Shown: piece by piece, positions 1-5,902 of the stretch
Layout: each line of letters begins with the position of its first letter
Numbering within the stretch: the first letter of the stretch is position 1
Source of the DNA: Rubrobacter sp.
GTDB lineage: Bacteria; Actinomycetota; Rubrobacteria; Rubrobacterales; Rubrobacteraceae
Reading direction: 5' to 3'
Assembly (NCBI GenBank): GCA_016781775.1
Contig: JADDPR010000186.1
Coordinates: 1-15,185, forward strand
DNA length: 15,185 nt
Position numbers and translations under genes: made by a program
The notes under the pieces: model-generated
Seen by the model: only the letters and a program-made list of their open reading frames with translations
The model's database searches: none
What the model was told of the DNA's origin: nothing

Positions 1-17
1 ACCCCATGTTGGTGAGG

Positions 18-46
18 TTGCTCGACGCCGTCCCGGTCGGTATATT
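18..46 (+). promoter_or_regulatory. Candidate promoter for the riboswitch-cbtBA transcript
   Basis: A -10-like hexamer TATATT (41-46, 5 of 6 to the sigma-70 consensus) follows a weak -35-like TTGCTC (18-23, 3 of 6) at the ideal 17-base spacing. It sits just before the cobalamin riboswitch, so transcription would begin near 53 and include the whole aptamer. The placement is convincing; the -35 match alone is poor. Confidence 0.45.
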
Positions 47-60
47 GCCGATCACGTGAT

Positions 61-205
61 GAGAGCGATGGGGTCCAGGAAGCCGGTTTGAGTCCGGCAC
101 AGTCCCGCCACTGTAACCGGGGAGCGAACCCGAAAAAGCCACCGTTTACACGGGAAGGCCGGGGTAGCGGAGATCCGGAAGTCAGGAGACTGGTCCGTCG
201 CTTTT
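61..205 (+). promoter_or_regulatory. Cobalamin (B12) riboswitch
   Basis: This leader RNA should bind adenosylcobalamin or a related cobalamin and lower expression of the genes behind it. Visible hallmarks, in order: a closing P1 helix between 65-71 (GCGATGG) and 195-201 (CCGTCGC, one G-U pair), extendable outward; a P3-type stem GCCGG/CCGGC (82-86 with 94-98); the near-invariant core CAGTCCCGCCACTGT (100-114); the ACCGGGGAGCGA segment; a CGGGAAGGC segment (about 151-160); and the B12 box GTCAGGAGAC (181-190). This is the classic cobalamin riboswitch layout. It lies directly before cbtB, a common target in bacteria with cobalt/B12 regulation. Confidence 0.95.
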
Positions 206-216
206 CGAAAACCGAC

Positions 217-240
217 CGGGGCGAGGACCCCGAGGGAGGT
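217..240 (+). promoter_or_regulatory. Hairpin abutting the cbtB ribosome-binding site (possible expression platform)
   Basis: A short GC stem CGGGG/CCCCG (217-221 with 228-232, loop 222-227) ends next to the purine-rich Shine-Dalgarno GAGGGAGGT (232-240), which is 5 bases before the ATG of cbtB. There is no U-run, so a transcription terminator is unlikely. Its position suggests that control acts on ribosome access. The role is inferred. Confidence 0.4.
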
Positions 241-245
241 TCGTG

Positions 246-461
246 ATGGAGAGAAACCCCGTCGAACGGCGCATCTCGTTGGGGGAGATACCTCTATGGA
301 GTTGGCTGATGGGAGCGCTTCTGCTGGCGATGCTCTTCGCCCTTCTTTCGGCCAGCGGGGCACTGCTCGCGCCCTTGCTCGGGCAGGCGGCGGAGGTTGC
401 CGATTACCTGCACGAGTTCGCCCACGACGGGCGCCACCTGCTCGCCGTTCCCTGCCACTAG
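246..461 (+). CDS. cbtB: CbtB, small subunit of a putative cobalt transporter
   Basis: A 71-residue membrane protein with one hydrophobic segment at about residues 17-45. Its C-terminus is rich in histidine: the HEFAHDGRHLL stretch and terminal PCH are the metal-ligand-like tail typical of CbtB. The family is known mainly from its association with B12 riboswitches and CbtA, and is thought to take part in cobalt uptake. I chose the ATG at 246 because it is 5 bases after a good Shine-Dalgarno; the GTG immediately upstream (243) is in frame and would add one residue. The gene follows a cobalamin riboswitch and is separated from cbtA by 12 bases, so the two are very probably co-transcribed and B12-repressed. 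Confidence 0.9.
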   Translation: MERNPVERRISLGEIPLWSWLMGALLLAMLFALLSASGALLAPLLGQAAEVADYLHEFAHDGRHLLAVPCH

Positions 462-473
462 GGGTCGGGAAAC

Positions 474-1184
474 GTGATCGCGGTGTATTTGCGCCGGGGG
501 ATGCTCGCCGGGCTGCTGGCGGGGCTCCTCGCGGGGCTTTTCGCGTTCTTCGTCGGTGAGCCGTTCGTCGATCAAGCCGTCCATCTAGAAGAGGCAGCCG
601 GCGGCGGTGCGCACGAAGAGGCGGTCTTCGACCGTCCGACCCAAAAGGTCGGGCTCTTCTTTGCCACGGGCTTCTCCGGGATTGCCATCGGAGGGATGTT
701 CGGGCTGGCGTTCGCATACTTCCGCGGCCGCTTGGATCCCGAAAGGGATTGGAACCGCAGCCTGTCGCTGGCGGCGGCGGTCTTTGCCGGGGCGGTTTTG
801 GTGCCCTTCCTCAAGTACCCGGCCAACCCCCCCACCGTCGGGGACCCCGCCACCATCGGGCCTCGCACGGCCGCTTACTTCACGATGGTCGCCCTTTCCC
901 TGCTCGCGGTCCTTGCGGCCTGGTACGCCTCGAGAACGCTCCGGGAGCGGGGGACGAGCCTCCCGGTACGCCACGTGGCGGTAGGGGCGGGGCTCGCGGT
1001 CGCCGTAGCGGGCCTGTTCTTGGGGCTTCCGGCCGCCGCGGAGCCCGGCCGGTTTCCGTCCGGGCTGCTGTGGGACTTCCGACTCTCGTCTTTGGGAACC
1101 CAGGTCGTCTTCTGGACGGGGCTCGGGGTCGTCTTCGGTTCGCTGTGCGAGCGGGCGAACCGGAAGCAGCCGCTACGCTGTTAA
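474..1184 (+). CDS. cbtA: CbtA, membrane subunit of a putative cobalt transporter
   Basis: A 236-residue polytopic membrane protein. The N-terminal repetitive GLLAGLLAGLFAFFVGEP segment and following acidic/His-containing loop (EEAAGGGAHEE) are characteristic of CbtA. Hydrophobic segments lie near residues 8-28, 62-83, 98-115, 136-152, 168-186 and 210-226, giving five or six membrane spans as expected. The likely start is GTG 474, preceded by a GGGTCGGGA purine stretch. It is predicted to form the transporter with CbtB and to feed cobalt into cobalamin synthesis. That fits its place behind a B12 riboswitch and beside a B12-dependent mutase cluster. Transport by this family rests largely on genomic association, so the cobalt specificity is inferred. 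Confidence 0.88.
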   Translation: MIAVYLRRGMLAGLLAGLLAGLFAFFVGEPFVDQAVHLEEAAGGGAHEEAVFDRPTQKVGLFFATGFSGIAIGGMFGLAFAYFRGRLDPERDWNRSLSLAAAVFAGAVLVPFLKYPANPPTVGDPATIGPRTAAYFTMVALSLLAVLAAWYASRTLRERGTSLPVRHVAVGAGLAVAVAGLFLGLPAAAEPGRFPSGLLWDFRLSSLGTQVVFWTGLGVVFGSLCERANRKQPLRC

Positions 1185-1216
1185 GGGGAATGCACACGGC
1201 TGCCCCAGAAGCCTCA

Positions 1217-1264
1217 AACGGGTCTGCGGGCCGCCCCGACGAGGCAGCCCGCAGACCCGTTGTT
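1217..1264 (+). terminator. Strong hairpin terminator after cbtA
   Basis: A perfect 15-bp stem: AACGGGTCTGCGGGC (1217-1231) pairs with GCCCGCAGACCCGTT (1247-1261), with a 15-base loop and then TGTT. The T-run is short, but the stem is long and lies 33 bases after the cbtA stop. On the minus strand the same stem is followed by TTTGAGG and could also stop transcription arriving from the DtxR remnant, so it may act in both directions. Confidence 0.75.
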
Positions 1265-1324
1265 GCGCGCCGGTAGTCTCCGTCGCTTGGTACGCTTCGG
1301 CGTATCGAACACCGTGCGATGCCC

Positions 1325-1501
1325 CTAAAGGTCTTGGACTAAGACCGAAGCCGCCAGTTCTCCCCCGAGCGCGTGGGAGGCTCCGTCTTCGTCTTCGACG
1401 GTGACGCCGCCGTCGAGGGCGCGAACCTCTTCCACCTTCAGCAGCCGACCGGGGACGAGCCCACGATTCCCCAGGTAGGTCAACGTTGGCGCGTCCTCGT
1501 G
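1325..1501 (-). pseudogene. C-terminal remnant of a DtxR/MntR-family metal-dependent repressor
   Basis: Read on the minus strand, about 58 codons ending at TAG 1325-1327 encode APTLTYLGNRGLVPG, then a beta-rich segment with VTVEDEDG, and finally HALGGELAASVLVQDL. This pattern (GL-PG turn, short strands, LG-x-x-LA-x-x-V end) is the C-terminal SH3-like FeoA domain of DtxR/IdeR/MntR regulators. The DNA-binding and metal-binding N-terminal two thirds are absent: at about position 1500 the sequence becomes IS3 orfA tail on the other strand, and the frame meets a stop at 1547-1549. It was therefore cut by an insertion or a later deletion. It is convergent with cbtBA, so an intact version may once have been a metal-sensing neighbour of the cobalt transporter. 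It encodes no working regulator now. Confidence 0.75.
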
Positions 1502-1540
1502 GCCGCGGCCTTCTTCGCCAGGGAGGACGGGATTCGGTGA
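1502..1540 (+). pseudogene. C-terminal tail of IS3-family orfA
   Basis: This frame reads AAAFFAREDGIR followed by TGA at 1538-1540. IS3-family OrfA proteins end in a segment of this kind (LKKAAAFFARE...), just before a short overlap with orfB. The stop overlaps the orfB GTG at 1537, matching the orfA/orfB arrangement that supports programmed frameshifting. All upstream orfA sequence (HTH region and leucine zipper) is missing. Confidence 0.75.
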
Positions 1541-2419
1541 ACCTCTTCAGGTTCATCGACGCGGAGAGGGCCTACTTGCCCGTGTCGCTGTTGTGCCGCG
1601 TGCTCGGGGTCTCCCGCGGCGGCTACTACGCCTGGCGCGAGCGGCTACCGTCGAGGAGGAGCCGCGAGGACGCCATCCTCACCGGGAAGATCCGCGAGGT
1701 CCACGAGCGCAGCAGGGAGACCTACGGCTACCCGCGGGTGCACGCCGAACTGCGGGCTTTGGGGGAGCGCTGCGGGCGCAGGCGGGTGGCGAGGCTGATG
1801 CGGGAGGCGGGGCTGCGGGGCTGCCTGCGCGGGCGCAAGAGGCGAACGACACGCCGCGATCCCCACGCCGCCCCCGCCCGCGACCTGGTACGCAGGAGGT
1901 TCTCGGCGGCCGAGTCGGATCGGCTCTGGCTGGCGGACATCACCTACGTCAAGACCGACGAGGGCTTCCTCCACCTTGCCTTCATCCTCGACGCCCACTC
2001 CAGGCGCATCGTCGGCTGGTCGATGGCGGAGCATCTTCCTTCGCGCCGAGTTGGTCGTCGACGCCCTGGAGATGGCCGTCTGAAGGCGAAAGCCCTCCGC
2101 CGGGCTGATCCACCACACCGACCGCGGCTCGCAGTACACGGCCCTCTCCTTCGGGAAGAGGCTCGAAGAGATGGGCATCGTGCCCTCGATGGGAAGGACC
2201 GGCTCCGCCCTGGACAACGCTATGGCGGAGAGCTTCGTCTCGACGCTGAAGGCCGAGCTGGTGGACCGCCATCGTTTCCCCACCAGAGGAGCGGCGAGGG
2301 TGGAGATCTTCGAGTACATCGAGGGGTTCTACAACCGGACGAGGCGCCACTCGGCGTTGGGCTACGAGAGCCCCAGAAACTACGAAGCGACTAGAATGGA
2401 GGAGGTGGTGGTGGCGTAG
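1537..2419 (+). pseudogene. IS3-family transposase orfB, disrupted
   Basis: The N-terminal part matches the IS3 OrfB HTH_21 region (LLCRVLGVSRGGYYAWRER, then TYGYPRVHAELR and GRRRVARLMREAGLRG). The rve integrase core follows: WLADITYVKT carries the first Asp of the DDE triad and FILDAHSRRIVGWSM comes next. The frame is then lost at an exact 4-bp tandem duplication, CTTC-CTTC (2035-2042). The original would read AEHL-R-AELVVDALEMAV. In the restored frame a TGA at 2081-2083 replaces an expected Trp. After it come HTDRGSQYT (second Asp), then GSALDNAMAESFVSTLKAEL (with the DDE Glu) and YNRTRRHSALGYESP, ending at TAG 2417-2419. Two independent lesions make it inactive. Confidence 0.92.
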
Positions 2420-2452
2420 CGATGGAGTGTCCACCGATGTGAAGTAATCCCA

Positions 2453-2716
2453 AAGTTCCTGACCCGAGGCGTGCTTTTGCTCGGGCCACGGGGGCGGCCT
2501 TGGTGCTGTGCAGCACGATCGTAGTTCTTGCCGGTTCTTCCTGATGCCGCTGATGAGCGTAGGCCGATTGGCAACGTGCCCGCTCCGCCTGTGGCGTGTA
2601 GGGAAACGGCTCGAGAGGGCGAATCTCTCGATGAAGATGATCCGGCGCTCCTCAAGAGGGTAGCCGATGTGGTCGAACGAAACGTAGAACGAGAAAGCAG
2701 GAGGAAGGGAACAACC
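2453..2716 (+). other. Leader region of the mutase operon, no gene recognised
   Basis: These 264 bases separate the IS remnant from the TTG start of the mutase. An open frame extends upstream of the mutase through this region, but its residues do not resemble the family and no ribosome-binding site supports an earlier start. Two small inverted repeats are visible: CCCGAG/CTCGGG (2463-2468 with 2480-2485) and TCGAGAG/CTCTCGA (2611-2617 with 2625-2631). The latter could be an operator or a leader hairpin. I could not place a convincing -35/-10 pair. A clear Shine-Dalgarno, AGGAGG (2699-2704), ends 12 bases before TTG 2717, and GAAGGG lies closer. Confidence 0.5.
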
Positions 2717-4363
2717 TTGGACACGAAGAAGACCGCAAAGGAACGTTGGGAAGAGGCGCGCTCGAAGACTCCTGAGCGTGATGCGGAGTTCTCGACGATG
2801 AGCGGGGTGCCGATCAAGCCCTTGTACACGCCCGAGGACCTCGAGGACTTCGACTACGACGAGAAGCTCGGCTACCCGGGGCAGTACCCCTACACGAGAG
2901 GCGTCTACCCGAACATGTACCGCGGGCGCCTGTGGACGGTGAGGCAGTTCGCCGGATTCGGTACCGCCAGAGAGACCAACAGGCGCTTCAAATACCTCAT
3001 AGAGCACGGCCAAGGCGGCCTCTCGGTCGCCTTCGACATGCCGACCCTCATGGGGCTCGACTCCGACTCCCCGCTCTCCCCAGGAGAGGTCGGCACGGAG
3101 GGCGTGGCGATAGACTCGCTGGAGGACGTGGAGAAGCTCTTCGAGGGGATCGACATGGGGGCCATCTCCACCTCCATGACCATCAACGCCCCCGCCCACG
3201 TCCTCCTCGCCATGTACGTCGTCGCCGCCCAGAAGCAGGGCGTTCCCCCCGAGAAGCTCGCCGGCACGAACCAGAACGACATCCTCAAGGAGTACATCGC
3301 CCAGAAGGAGTGGATTTTCCCGCCCGAACCGTCCATGCAGGTCTTCAAGGACATGCTCGTCTACGCCACCGAGCACATGCCCCGCTGGAACACGGTCTCC
3401 ATCTCGGGCTACCACATCCGCGAGGCCGGCTCGACCGCCGCCCAGGAGCTCGCCTTCACCCTCTCGGACGGCTTCGCCTACGTCGAGGCGGGGATAGAAG
3501 CCGGCCTCGACGTCGACGACTTTGCCCCCAGGCTCTCGTTCTTCTTCAACTCGCACATAGACTTCTTCGAGGAGATCGCCAAGTTCCGCGCAGCACGGCG
3601 CATCTGGGCGACGGTGATGAGGGAGAAGTACGGCGCGAAGGACGAAAAAAGCCTCCTCATGCGCTTCCACACCCAGACGGCGGGCGTGTCGCTCACCGCG
3701 CAGGAGCCGTACAACAACATCGCGCGCACCGCCTTCGAGGCCCTCGCCGCCGTCCTCGGCGGGACGCAGAGCCTCCACACCAACTCTTTTGATGAGGCTT
3801 TGGCCCTGCCGAGCGAGCAGGCGGTGAGGATCGCGGTGCGCACGCAGCAGATCGCGGCCCTGGAGACCGGCGTGGCCAACACGATAGACCCGTTGGCCGG
3901 CTCGTACTTTGTCGAGGCGCTGACGGACGAGCTGGAGAGGCAGGCCTACGAGTACTTCCGCCAGATCGACGAGTTGGGCGGGGTGGTGGAAGCGATCGAG
4001 GACGGTTTTCAGATGCGCGAGATCGCAGAGGCCTCCGCGCGCTACCAGCGGGAGATGGAGTCGGGACGGCGCCACATCGTTAACGTAAACATCTACGAGC
4101 CCAAGGACGAGTCCGACGTCGAGCTGCACCGGGCCAGCCTCGAGGCCGAGCGGGAGCAGGTAGGGAACCTAAAGGCCCTCAAGGAGCGCCGCGACAACGA
4201 GCAGGTCGAACGCTGCCTGGAGGCCATAAAGAAGGCCTGCCGCGAGGGCGAGAACGTCATGTACCCGACGATAGAGGCCGTCAGGGCCTACGCTACGGTC
4301 GGCGAGATCTGCAAGGCCATGCAGGAGGTCTACGGCTCCTACCGCGAGACGCCGTGGCTGTAG
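2717..4363 (+). CDS. icmA: B12-dependent acyl-CoA mutase, large catalytic subunit, isobutyryl-CoA mutase type
   Basis: A 548-residue (beta/alpha)8-barrel mutase subunit that rearranges the carbon skeleton of an acyl-CoA through adenosylcobalamin radicals. Family marks: YPYTRGVYP (57-65), RQFAGFGTA (76-84), LSVAFDMPT (102-110), NQNDILKEYIAQKEWIFPP (185-203), SISGYHIREAG (228-238, H233 equals the catalytic His of the family) and NTIDPLAGSYFVE. Counting from TTG 2717, the substrate-setting residues are F78 and Q196, 118 apart as in the family. Methylmalonyl-CoA mutase has Tyr and Arg there, 2-hydroxyisobutyryl-CoA mutase has Ile and Gln plus an Asp where this protein has A105, and isobutyryl-CoA mutase has Phe and Gln. 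The cobalamin-binding domain is missing from this chain and encoded next door, as in Streptomyces IcmA/IcmB. Automatic annotation would probably say methylmalonyl-CoA mutase. Family call is near certain; the substrate call is inferred. Confidence 0.93.
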   Translation: MDTKKTAKERWEEARSKTPERDAEFSTMSGVPIKPLYTPEDLEDFDYDEKLGYPGQYPYTRGVYPNMYRGRLWTVRQFAGFGTARETNRRFKYLIEHGQGGLSVAFDMPTLMGLDSDSPLSPGEVGTEGVAIDSLEDVEKLFEGIDMGAISTSMTINAPAHVLLAMYVVAAQKQGVPPEKLAGTNQNDILKEYIAQKEWIFPPEPSMQVFKDMLVYATEHMPRWNTVSISGYHIREAGSTAAQELAFTLSDGFAYVEAGIEAGLDVDDFAPRLSFFFNSHIDFFEEIAKFRAARRIWATVMREKYGAKDEKSLLMRFHTQTAGVSLTAQEPYNNIARTAFEALAAVLGGTQSLHTNSFDEALALPSEQAVRIAVRTQQIAALETGVANTIDPLAGSYFVEALTDELERQAYEYFRQIDELGGVVEAIEDGFQMREIAEASARYQREMESGRRHIVNVNIYEPKDESDVELHRASLEAEREQVGNLKALKERRDNEQVERCLEAIKKACREGENVMYPTIEAVRAYATVGEICKAMQEVYGSYRETPWL

Positions 4364-4448
4364 GGCGCGTCGGGCGGGGTGCGTGCCGGGACCGCGTATT
4401 CCGCGACGGGGCGACCGACCGTTCGCACCGAGCGATGGGCGATGCGCC

Positions 4449-4850
4449 GTGCCCGATACGGTAAGGGTGATTGTGGCGAAGGTCGGGCTCGACGGGCACG
4501 ACCGGGGGGCCAAGATCATCGCGCGGGCGTTGCGCGACGCGGGCATGGAGGTGATCTACACGGGCCTCCACCAGACCCCCGAGCAGGTCGTCGAGGCGAC
4601 CATCCAGGAGGACGCCGACGCCATAGGGGTCTCCATCCTCTCCGGCGCCCACATGACGCTGCTGCCCCGCATCGTCGACCTCCTCAAGGAGAACGACGCC
4701 GAGGACGTCCTCGTCTTCTGCGGCGGCACCATCCCCAAGGAAGACATCCCGAAGCTGAAGGAAGCCGGCGTCGGCGAGGTCTTCACCCCCGGCACCCCGA
4801 CGAAGAAGGCGGTCGAGTACCTCCGCCGGGCCGTACCGTCCGCGAGCTAG
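4449..4850 (+). CDS. icmB: Cobalamin-binding small subunit of the acyl-CoA mutase
   Basis: A 133-residue Rossmann-like B12-binding protein. It carries the DxHxxG motif as GLDGHDRGAK (residues 13-22), where H17 would be the lower axial ligand to cobalt. The SILSGAHMTLLPRI and CGGTIPKEDIPKLKEAG segments complete the base-on cobalamin pocket. The length matches stand-alone IcmB-type subunits. I placed the start at GTG 4449, because the family begins a few residues before VRVIVAKVGLDGHD; an in-frame GTG at 4383 would add 22 Arg/Pro-rich residues unlike the family. It lies 85 bases after the large subunit and 13 bases before meaB. It should bind adenosylcobalamin and form the heteromeric mutase with the upstream protein. 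Confidence 0.93.
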   Translation: MPDTVRVIVAKVGLDGHDRGAKIIARALRDAGMEVIYTGLHQTPEQVVEATIQEDADAIGVSILSGAHMTLLPRIVDLLKENDAEDVLVFCGGTIPKEDIPKLKEAGVGEVFTPGTPTKKAVEYLRRAVPSAS

Positions 4851-4863
4851 CGAGGATACGATC

Positions 4864-5841
4864 ATGGCGAGCAAAGGAAAGAGAGAAGGCAGGGAGAAGG
4901 AGAGCGCGTCGGCCCTCGCCGAGGGCGTCGTCGCGGGGGACAAGAGGAGCCTCGCGCGGGCCATCTCGAAGATCGAGCGCGGGGACGAAAACCTCCCCGC
5001 GCTGTTCTCCGAGCTCTACCCGCGCACGGGGGAGGCGATCACGATCGGCTTCACCGGCCCCCCGGGCGTCGGCAAGAGCAGCATCATCGCGAAGCTCATA
5101 CGCCTCTACCGCGACGAGGACAAGAAGGTCGGGGTCGTCTCGGTGGACCCGTCGAGCCCGTTCACGAAGGGTGCCATACTCGGGGACCGCATCCGTCTCG
5201 CCGACCACTTCCTCGACAAGGACGTCTTTATCCGCTCGATGGGGAGCCGCGGGCACCTCGGCGGGCTCGCGGCCGCTTCGAGGCTCGCCGGGATGACGAT
5301 GGAGGCGGCCGGTTTCGACGTGATCCTCTACGAGACGGTCGGCGTCGGCCAGGGCGAGGTCGAGGTCGCTTCGGCGGCGGACACCGTTGTCCTCTGCCTG
5401 CAGCCGGGGGCCGGGGACGCGGTGCAGGCGCTCAAGGCCGGCGTCATGGAGGTCGCGGACGTGTTCTGCATAAATAAGGCCGACCACCCGCAGGCCCGGG
5501 GGACCGCCGCCGAGGTCCGCTCCATCCTCGAGATAGGCCACGAGCTCGACCCCGACGCCCCCGTCCCCCCCATAGTCCTCACCCGCGGCGACACCGGCGA
5601 GGGGGTCGCGGAGCTCGAAAAGGCGATAGAGGCCCACCGAGGGCACCTCATCGAAACCGGCGGCATGGAACGCCGCAGGCGCGCTTCCTTGAGGGACTTC
5701 GTGATCTCCTGGGCGACCGGGCGGCTCGAGAAGGAGATGGAGGAGAGGTTGAGAGGGGAAGACGCAGACGTGATGGAAAGGGTCTACGAGCGCAGGCTCG
5801 ACCCCATCGCGGCGTCAGGGAAGATCCTGCGCCAGGCGTAG
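4864..5841 (+). CDS. meaB: MeaB/ArgK-type P-loop GTPase, mutase cofactor chaperone
   Basis: A 325-residue SIMIBI-class G3E GTPase. Motifs: Walker A GPPGVGKSS (65-73), the MeaB signature VDPSSPFTKGAILGDRIRL (94-112), RSMGSRGHLGGL (124-135), the switch/Walker B region ETVGVGQGEVEVA (157-169), and base-specificity NKAD (204-207). A helical C-terminal dimerisation arm follows. MeaB proteins use GTP hydrolysis to gate loading of intact adenosylcobalamin into B12-dependent acyl-CoA mutases and to eject damaged cofactor. It directly follows the two mutase genes, as expected for a dedicated chaperone. The order large subunit, small subunit, G-protein is an unfused counterpart of IcmF, where these parts form one chain. 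Confidence 0.95.
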   Translation: MASKGKREGREKESASALAEGVVAGDKRSLARAISKIERGDENLPALFSELYPRTGEAITIGFTGPPGVGKSSIIAKLIRLYRDEDKKVGVVSVDPSSPFTKGAILGDRIRLADHFLDKDVFIRSMGSRGHLGGLAAASRLAGMTMEAAGFDVILYETVGVGQGEVEVASAADTVVLCLQPGAGDAVQALKAGVMEVADVFCINKADHPQARGTAAEVRSILEIGHELDPDAPVPPIVLTRGDTGEGVAELEKAIEAHRGHLIETGGMERRRRASLRDFVISWATGRLEKEMEERLRGEDADVMERVYERRLDPIAASGKILRQA

Positions 5842-5902
5842 GCCGTCGGCACGGGTGGCCTCCCGATGGGGGACCCTCCGGGATCGAAAAAAGGAGGAAG
5901 AA

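Larger units (their letters stand above)
1502..2452 (+). mobile_element. Truncated IS3-family insertion sequence
   Basis: The segment holds the last codons of orfA, the whole length of a broken orfB, and a probable right end. The right boundary near 2452 is a guess: read inward on the minus strand it begins TGGGATTACTTCACATCGG and continues GTGGACACTCC, which resembles IS3-family terminal repeats. No left inverted repeat or orfA body is present, because the left side joins a DtxR gene fragment at about 1500. The element is therefore partial and cannot move by itself. Confidence 0.8.

Noticed and set aside
52..717. A minus-strand open frame across the riboswitch, cbtB and cbtA
   Set aside because: Arg/Pro-rich low-quality translation antisense to a structured RNA and two recognised genes.
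1289..1306. GGTACGC-TTCG-GCGTATC hairpin with a UUCG loop
   Set aside because: A stable 7-bp stem but without a T-run on either strand. It could help terminate the old minus-strand regulator gene, but evidence is too thin for a separate feature.
2528..2716. An N-terminal extension of 63 residues on the mutase
   Set aside because: No ribosome site, no family similarity, and a good AGGAGG lies before TTG 2717.
1982..4129. A 715-codon minus-strand open frame
   Set aside because: It runs antisense through the IS remnant and the mutase. The plus-strand mutase has full family motifs, and such mirror frames are expected with strong GC3 bias.
2717..4363. Plain methylmalonyl-CoA mutase call
   Set aside because: The residues that contact the carboxyl group of methylmalonyl-CoA (Tyr and Arg) are replaced by F78 and Q196.
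2717..4363. 2-Hydroxyisobutyryl-CoA mutase call
   Set aside because: That enzyme has Ile in place of F78 and an Asp in place of A105.
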